From the NCBI GenBank assembly GCA_009829735.1, contig CM020620.1, positions 18,124,354-18,188,353 on the forward strand: a stretch of 64,000 nucleotides of DNA, in the 5' to 3' direction. Position 1 is the first letter of the stretch. The number at the start of each line of letters is the position of its first letter. The DNA is from Pyropia yezoensis. Lineage: Eukaryota; Rhodophyta; Bangiophyceae; Bangiales; Bangiaceae. Below the pieces are notes generated by a model. It did no database searches. It was not told the DNA's origin and saw only the letters and a list, made by a program, of their open reading frames with translations. Positions 60,552 to 64,000 of the stretch are shown here, piece after piece. The translations under genes were made by a program, and so were the position numbers.

Positions 60552-62163
60552 CGCGGCAACGGAGGAGAGAAACGGGGGAGGAAAGGAAGGCGGGAAGGGG
60601 GGTGGGGGGGAGCCGCGGGAAAGGCGTTGATGCGGGGGCACGCGCACGACGTTGGTGACGACGCTGTCCGACTAGCTTAGCCGCGGTGGAGGCGATGAGG
60701 GGACGGGCACGCGCACGGCGTTGGTGACGGCACCGCCCGATAGCTCAAAAAAAAGGAGGTGGGGAGACAACGGCAGTGCAGAACCCGAGCTGTAGGTGGG
60801 TGGAAGAGGAGGGGCTTGGCGTGCCAGCGCGTCCCGCGACGGGGTGCAGTGTGCAACAGAGGACACGAGAAGGACGCGAGCGAGCGAGTCGCAGGCATGG
60901 ATGGCGGGGGTGCGGGCGGCGCACAGGCGGCTCACGGCGGGGGATGCCGGGAAAACGGGTGCGCGGGGTTGTCACGCTGCCAAATGCCGGCTGTGGTGCG
61001 TGGGGGGGCTGGCGCGGGGCAAGGTGCCGGCCCGGCCAGGAGGCGTGCAGATGGGATGGCCAACAAGTGGCGCTGTGGGGATTGTGTCGCCCAAAACGCC
61101 GCTCTGCAATCCCCTGCAGAAGGGCGGGGGACGCCCATTGGCCCAGCCTGCGAGCAGCGCCCTCGGGCAGGGGGAATGTCCCCTCAGCACACGTGGCCTT
61201 CATCCGGTAGACAAGTATATTGGATTGAGCGCTTGTGCTCTGGCCCGTCTAACTTCTGTCTCATTTTCAATAAGTGAGTACTTTCATACAAGAGCACAAG
61301 CGTCAGTGGAGCACCGAGAAAAATAGGAAACTACCAACTCAATGACACAGACGCTTCATGGGCCTGATCTGCGGATCACCGCTCAAGCAAGCGACGGGGG
61401 GGTGCAGTCCGTCTGTAGCTGTGTGTCATATATAGAGGTCCTCCCCGGCGGGCCGCCCCCGGCCTTATACAGCGCTCACCTGCGCAGGTAGCTAAATTTA
61501 GTAGGTGCCAAATGTCGACCAGTGCCGGAAATGTTGACCCGCCTGACGGCCCCAAGCAGGCCGATTCTTGAAGGATGTATTTTTCTCGGCTGCTTGCATC
61601 CAACAGCACAAGAAGCTCACATGACCTGGGCATGAGACCTTCCACCAGCAGATGGACATAGACGTTGTCCACTTTCTGGTCCAGCATCAACACCTGGGGG
61701 TCGACGCCCTCCACGCTGTGCTTTTTTCTCTACTTCAGAGTGTATTTCTGACGGCGTCAAATAGCACCCAGGTGGCCCAATGTGCGTGGTCGTGCTACAC
61801 TCAGCATGATTGATTCGCTCACCATGCACCGCAGACCCAGGTTGATCGCAGATCCGGGTGTTTCCATTGGCTTCATGGTCTAGTCGACATTCCCAGAGCG
61901 ACACTTACAGTCCGTTGGGCTTCTCTCGCTCGTAGCTTAGAGAAAACAGAAGCACTCAGAAAAAAAAAAAAAAAACGTCTTACTCTCCTCTACAAGCACG
62001 TGTGTTGTGCTTTTCTTGTAGTCCACGGGAACCTTGGATCTCAGCGAGAGTGGTCGACATTTGACACACACTAGCTAGGCCATAGGGCCCCCCCTTAAAG
62101 TGCGTCCCGTTACAAGAATATGCGATTTCGCTCTGTAACGTTACATTATAGTCCATTGTCGGA
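60552..62163. other. SIN3 upstream region and gene-free stretch
   Basis: 60552-61200 is GC-rich and probably includes the SIN3 leader and promoter. Perfect 12-bp arms CGCTTGTGCTCT (61230-61241) and AGAGCACAAGCG (61291-61302) form a loose hairpin. A TATATA word occurs near 61429 and a run of about sixteen A near 61959-61974. The word GTGCGTCCCGT near 62102 matches the ends of the inverted repeat at 15618. No gene is supported. Confidence 0.45.
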
Positions 62164-62165
62164 TA

Positions 62166-62394
62166 CAGTGCGACCCCTCACTTGGCCGCCCCGCAGTTGT
62201 GCCGATCGGCACAACTGAGGGGGGGGTACGCGTGAAGTGGCCCGGCCGGGCGGCTCATATTCGGGCGATTGACGGGCGCTGATTGGCTCATACCGTCCAG
62301 ATCGCTGAAATCCGAACATCCCAGGACAACTGTCGGACACTGGAAGGGGGGCCACCTCCTTGGTCTACCCCAGGGCAAGTGAGGGGTCGCACTG
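62166..62394. mobile_element. 229-bp Tc1/mariner-like MITE
   Basis: Perfect 19-bp terminal inverted repeats CAGTGCGACCCCTCACTTG (62166-62184 and complement 62376-62394), flanked by TA on both sides (62164-62165, 62395-62396). The CAGT start and TA duplication are those of Tc1/mariner-derived MITEs. A perfect 24-base palindrome, CAGTTGTGCCGA and its complement, sits inside at 62194-62217. There is no coding capacity. Confidence 0.9.
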
Positions 62395-62396
62395 TA

Positions 62397-63137
62397 GTCA
62401 CGTTGGTGGGTACGCCCTAACCCCCTGGATAACCCTTGGACAACATGCCGGATGAGATTTCGGTTTATCCAAGGTGCACATGTTGGCGACGATCCATCCC
62501 CGCGGCCTCGTCGTCTGGCACGTCGGGTCTCTCGCGAGGATCCAGTCGCGTGTCCTGCCCCGCAGTCTGTGGCTGTGGCCCACGGCCGGCGGAGGGGGGG
62601 GCGGAAGGTGGGAAGGGGGGTGGGGGGGGCCCGCCGGCGGGGGAGCAACGACCGTCACGGTGACCGTCGCCGCGCGTTGGTGGCCCGCACAGCAGCTACT
62701 GGGGGGGGCGCTCCCGTGACTGGCGGCTGCCCAACAGCCCATGATGACCCCCCAACGCTCCGCCCATGTCAAGAAGACTCGGATGCTTTGGGCGGCCGCC
62801 TCAGACCTCTTCCCCTCCCTCCCCCCCCACCCTCGCGCACACCACGTCTGGTTCTCTCTTCCTCGGCGGCCATGGCCCAGCCGGCCGCGTGGCCAGCAGC
62901 CGCTTCTCGGGCTGAGCGCCACTGGATTTTGAATGGCCGCCGTTGCGTCGCGCGCCGTCTTTCCCACCCCCCCCCCCCCCCCCCCCCCGCCGCCTCCTCG
63001 GACCCCACCCTCCTAAGCTTTGGTCCCCCTCTAGATTGAGAGGGGACCGACGGGAGCCCCCCCATCCCCCGTCAGAGCCAGTATGGTCTGGGGGCGGCAG
63101 CCAAGGCAATGCGCCTGAGACTCCCTCCCATCGCAGT
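62397..63137. other. Gene-free stretch with a C run
   Basis: No domain-bearing frame on either strand. A homopolymer of twenty-two C lies at 62967-62988, and G-rich runs near 62595-62645. Frames here give Pro/Gly/Ala-rich peptide. Confidence 0.5.
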
Positions 63138-63503
63138 GGGGTCTAAAGGGGGACCACCGATTTCTTGCATTCCGGGTGTTTTCCGCTTGCGCAAGAATTT
63201 GCAACCCCCTCTCATGGCATGAAGGACGCCGATTTTGAGCACTTTCGTTGCTTTACGCTTGCAGTTGCCAGTTGCACAAGCCCGCATGGATGGTGCCCGT
63301 CTGCGCCGGAAGTGTACGACCCTCGGCTGCCTGGTGGTACCAACAGAACAACGTGCGGGCTTGTGCAACTGGCAACTGCAAGCGTTAAGCAACAAAAAGT
63401 GCTCAAAATCGGCGTCCTTCATGCCGTGAGAGGGGGTTGCAAATTCTAGCGCAAGCGGAAAACACCCGGAATGCAAGAAATCGGTGGTCCCCCTTTAGAC
63501 CCC
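63138..63503. mobile_element. Long fold-back inverted repeat
   Basis: Arms of about 150 bp (63138-63286 and 63354-63503) are nearly perfect complements around a 67-base loop. Differences are few (for example near the CGCAAG and CAAAAAG stretches). The ends read GGGGTCTAAAGG inward, and similarity continues weakly outside (CGCAGT against CGCAGC). The element is non-coding; the apparent frames are mirror copies. It is probably a fold-back DNA element or large MITE. I see no certain target duplication. A transcript would form a long double-stranded hairpin. Confidence 0.85.
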
Positions 63504-64000
63504 GCTGCGCAGGCTGCGCAGTGATCCTCAAAGCGGGATCCACGACAAGCCCGTCTTTGCCCGGAAAAGCTTGTACGCGGCTTGTCAAGTGGCCCCCTGA
63601 ACCCCCCTCAACACCCCTATACAGGCCGATTTTTTATTGTCCTTTTCTTTGAGGCTTGTCAAATTCCCCTAGACGTCGCTCCCACACGATTATGATGGTA
63701 TGACAAGACGCGCAGCGACGGTGCGCACCAGAAGATGTAAAAAGAGTGTGTTCTGTCGTCTTTCAGGACCATCCAACAACACTTGGCAAGCATCGTACAA
63801 GCACTTCGGCGTGGCAGCATGTCGGTCGCAGGCCGCGTATAGGCCTGTTCGGCCCGAACTAAGAGGAAGTACCGCTTGAGAAGGAGGCCCGACTGGCATC
63901 TGGCCTGGTATTGTTGGGACTATTGCAGTTTTCTGAATTTTGTCCCATGTGGACAAGAGCAAGAGCAAGTGTACAAGAGCAAGGGCCAATCGCATGCTCG
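63504..64000. other. Gene-free right edge
   Basis: Moderate GC. CTTGTCAA words recur near 63579 and 63655. The final 80 bases carry AGAGCAAG repeats. I see no gene or RNA feature. Confidence 0.45.

Noticed and set aside
61959-61974. Poly-A run that could end a SINE or LINE
   Set aside because: No reverse transcriptase, RNA polymerase III box or target duplication seen next to it.

Overview
This looks like nuclear DNA from a GC-rich, intron-poor eukaryote. Long uninterrupted genes are padded with Ala, Gly, Pro and Ser runs. One gene runs 8.8 kb without an intron, and the same window holds nested Ty3/gypsy chromoviruses and a Ty1/copia element. A bangiophyte red alga (the Porphyra/Pyropia kind) fits best, but that is inference from composition and gene style. 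Another GC-rich alga or protist is not excluded.

Left third (1-14.9 kb): pieces of a candidate minus-strand host gene for a secreted or membrane protein lie at 1419-3217 and 14065-14882. Between them sits a 10.8 kb Ty3/gypsy chromovirus, Gypsy-1 (3218-14064), with 700-bp LTRs and a perfect 5-bp target duplication AATGC. Gypsy-1 has itself been hit by a solo LTR of another family (10287-10977, duplication ACAGG).

Middle (14.9-33.5 kb): a Ty1/copia element runs left to right from 16697 to 33534. Its left end is missing and abuts a solo LTR. It is split by a young, apparently whole second chromovirus, Gypsy-2 (17479-26855, duplication TCGAC). It is split again by a 3.5 kb non-autonomous DNA transposon (28751-32282, 18-bp terminal inverted repeats, duplication GATC).

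Right half (34-61 kb): four host genes. They are a very large Ala/Pro/Gly-rich protein with an RGG box and C-terminal Sel1-like repeats (plus), a TRF4/PAPD5-type non-canonical poly(A) polymerase (minus), an RNase H1 with a probable mitochondrial leader (minus), and a giant SIN3 co-repressor (minus). Between and beyond them are minisatellites, homopolymer G/C runs, two TA-flanked MITEs and a long fold-back repeat at 63138-63503. SIN3, poly(A) polymerase and RNase H1 all act on chromatin or nuclear RNA, but nothing shows they are co-regulated.

Most notable: (1) both gypsy elements carry a related accessory gene in antisense orientation between pol and the 3' LTR. (2) Gypsy-2 is filled with about thirty tiny perfect hairpins with different stems but nearly the same 5-nt loop (NASTT on the plus strand), in gag, pol, the antisense gene and the region around its start. 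Gypsy-1 instead is heavily enriched in GGNCC. Together these suggest an element-specific recognition or RNA-structure system.
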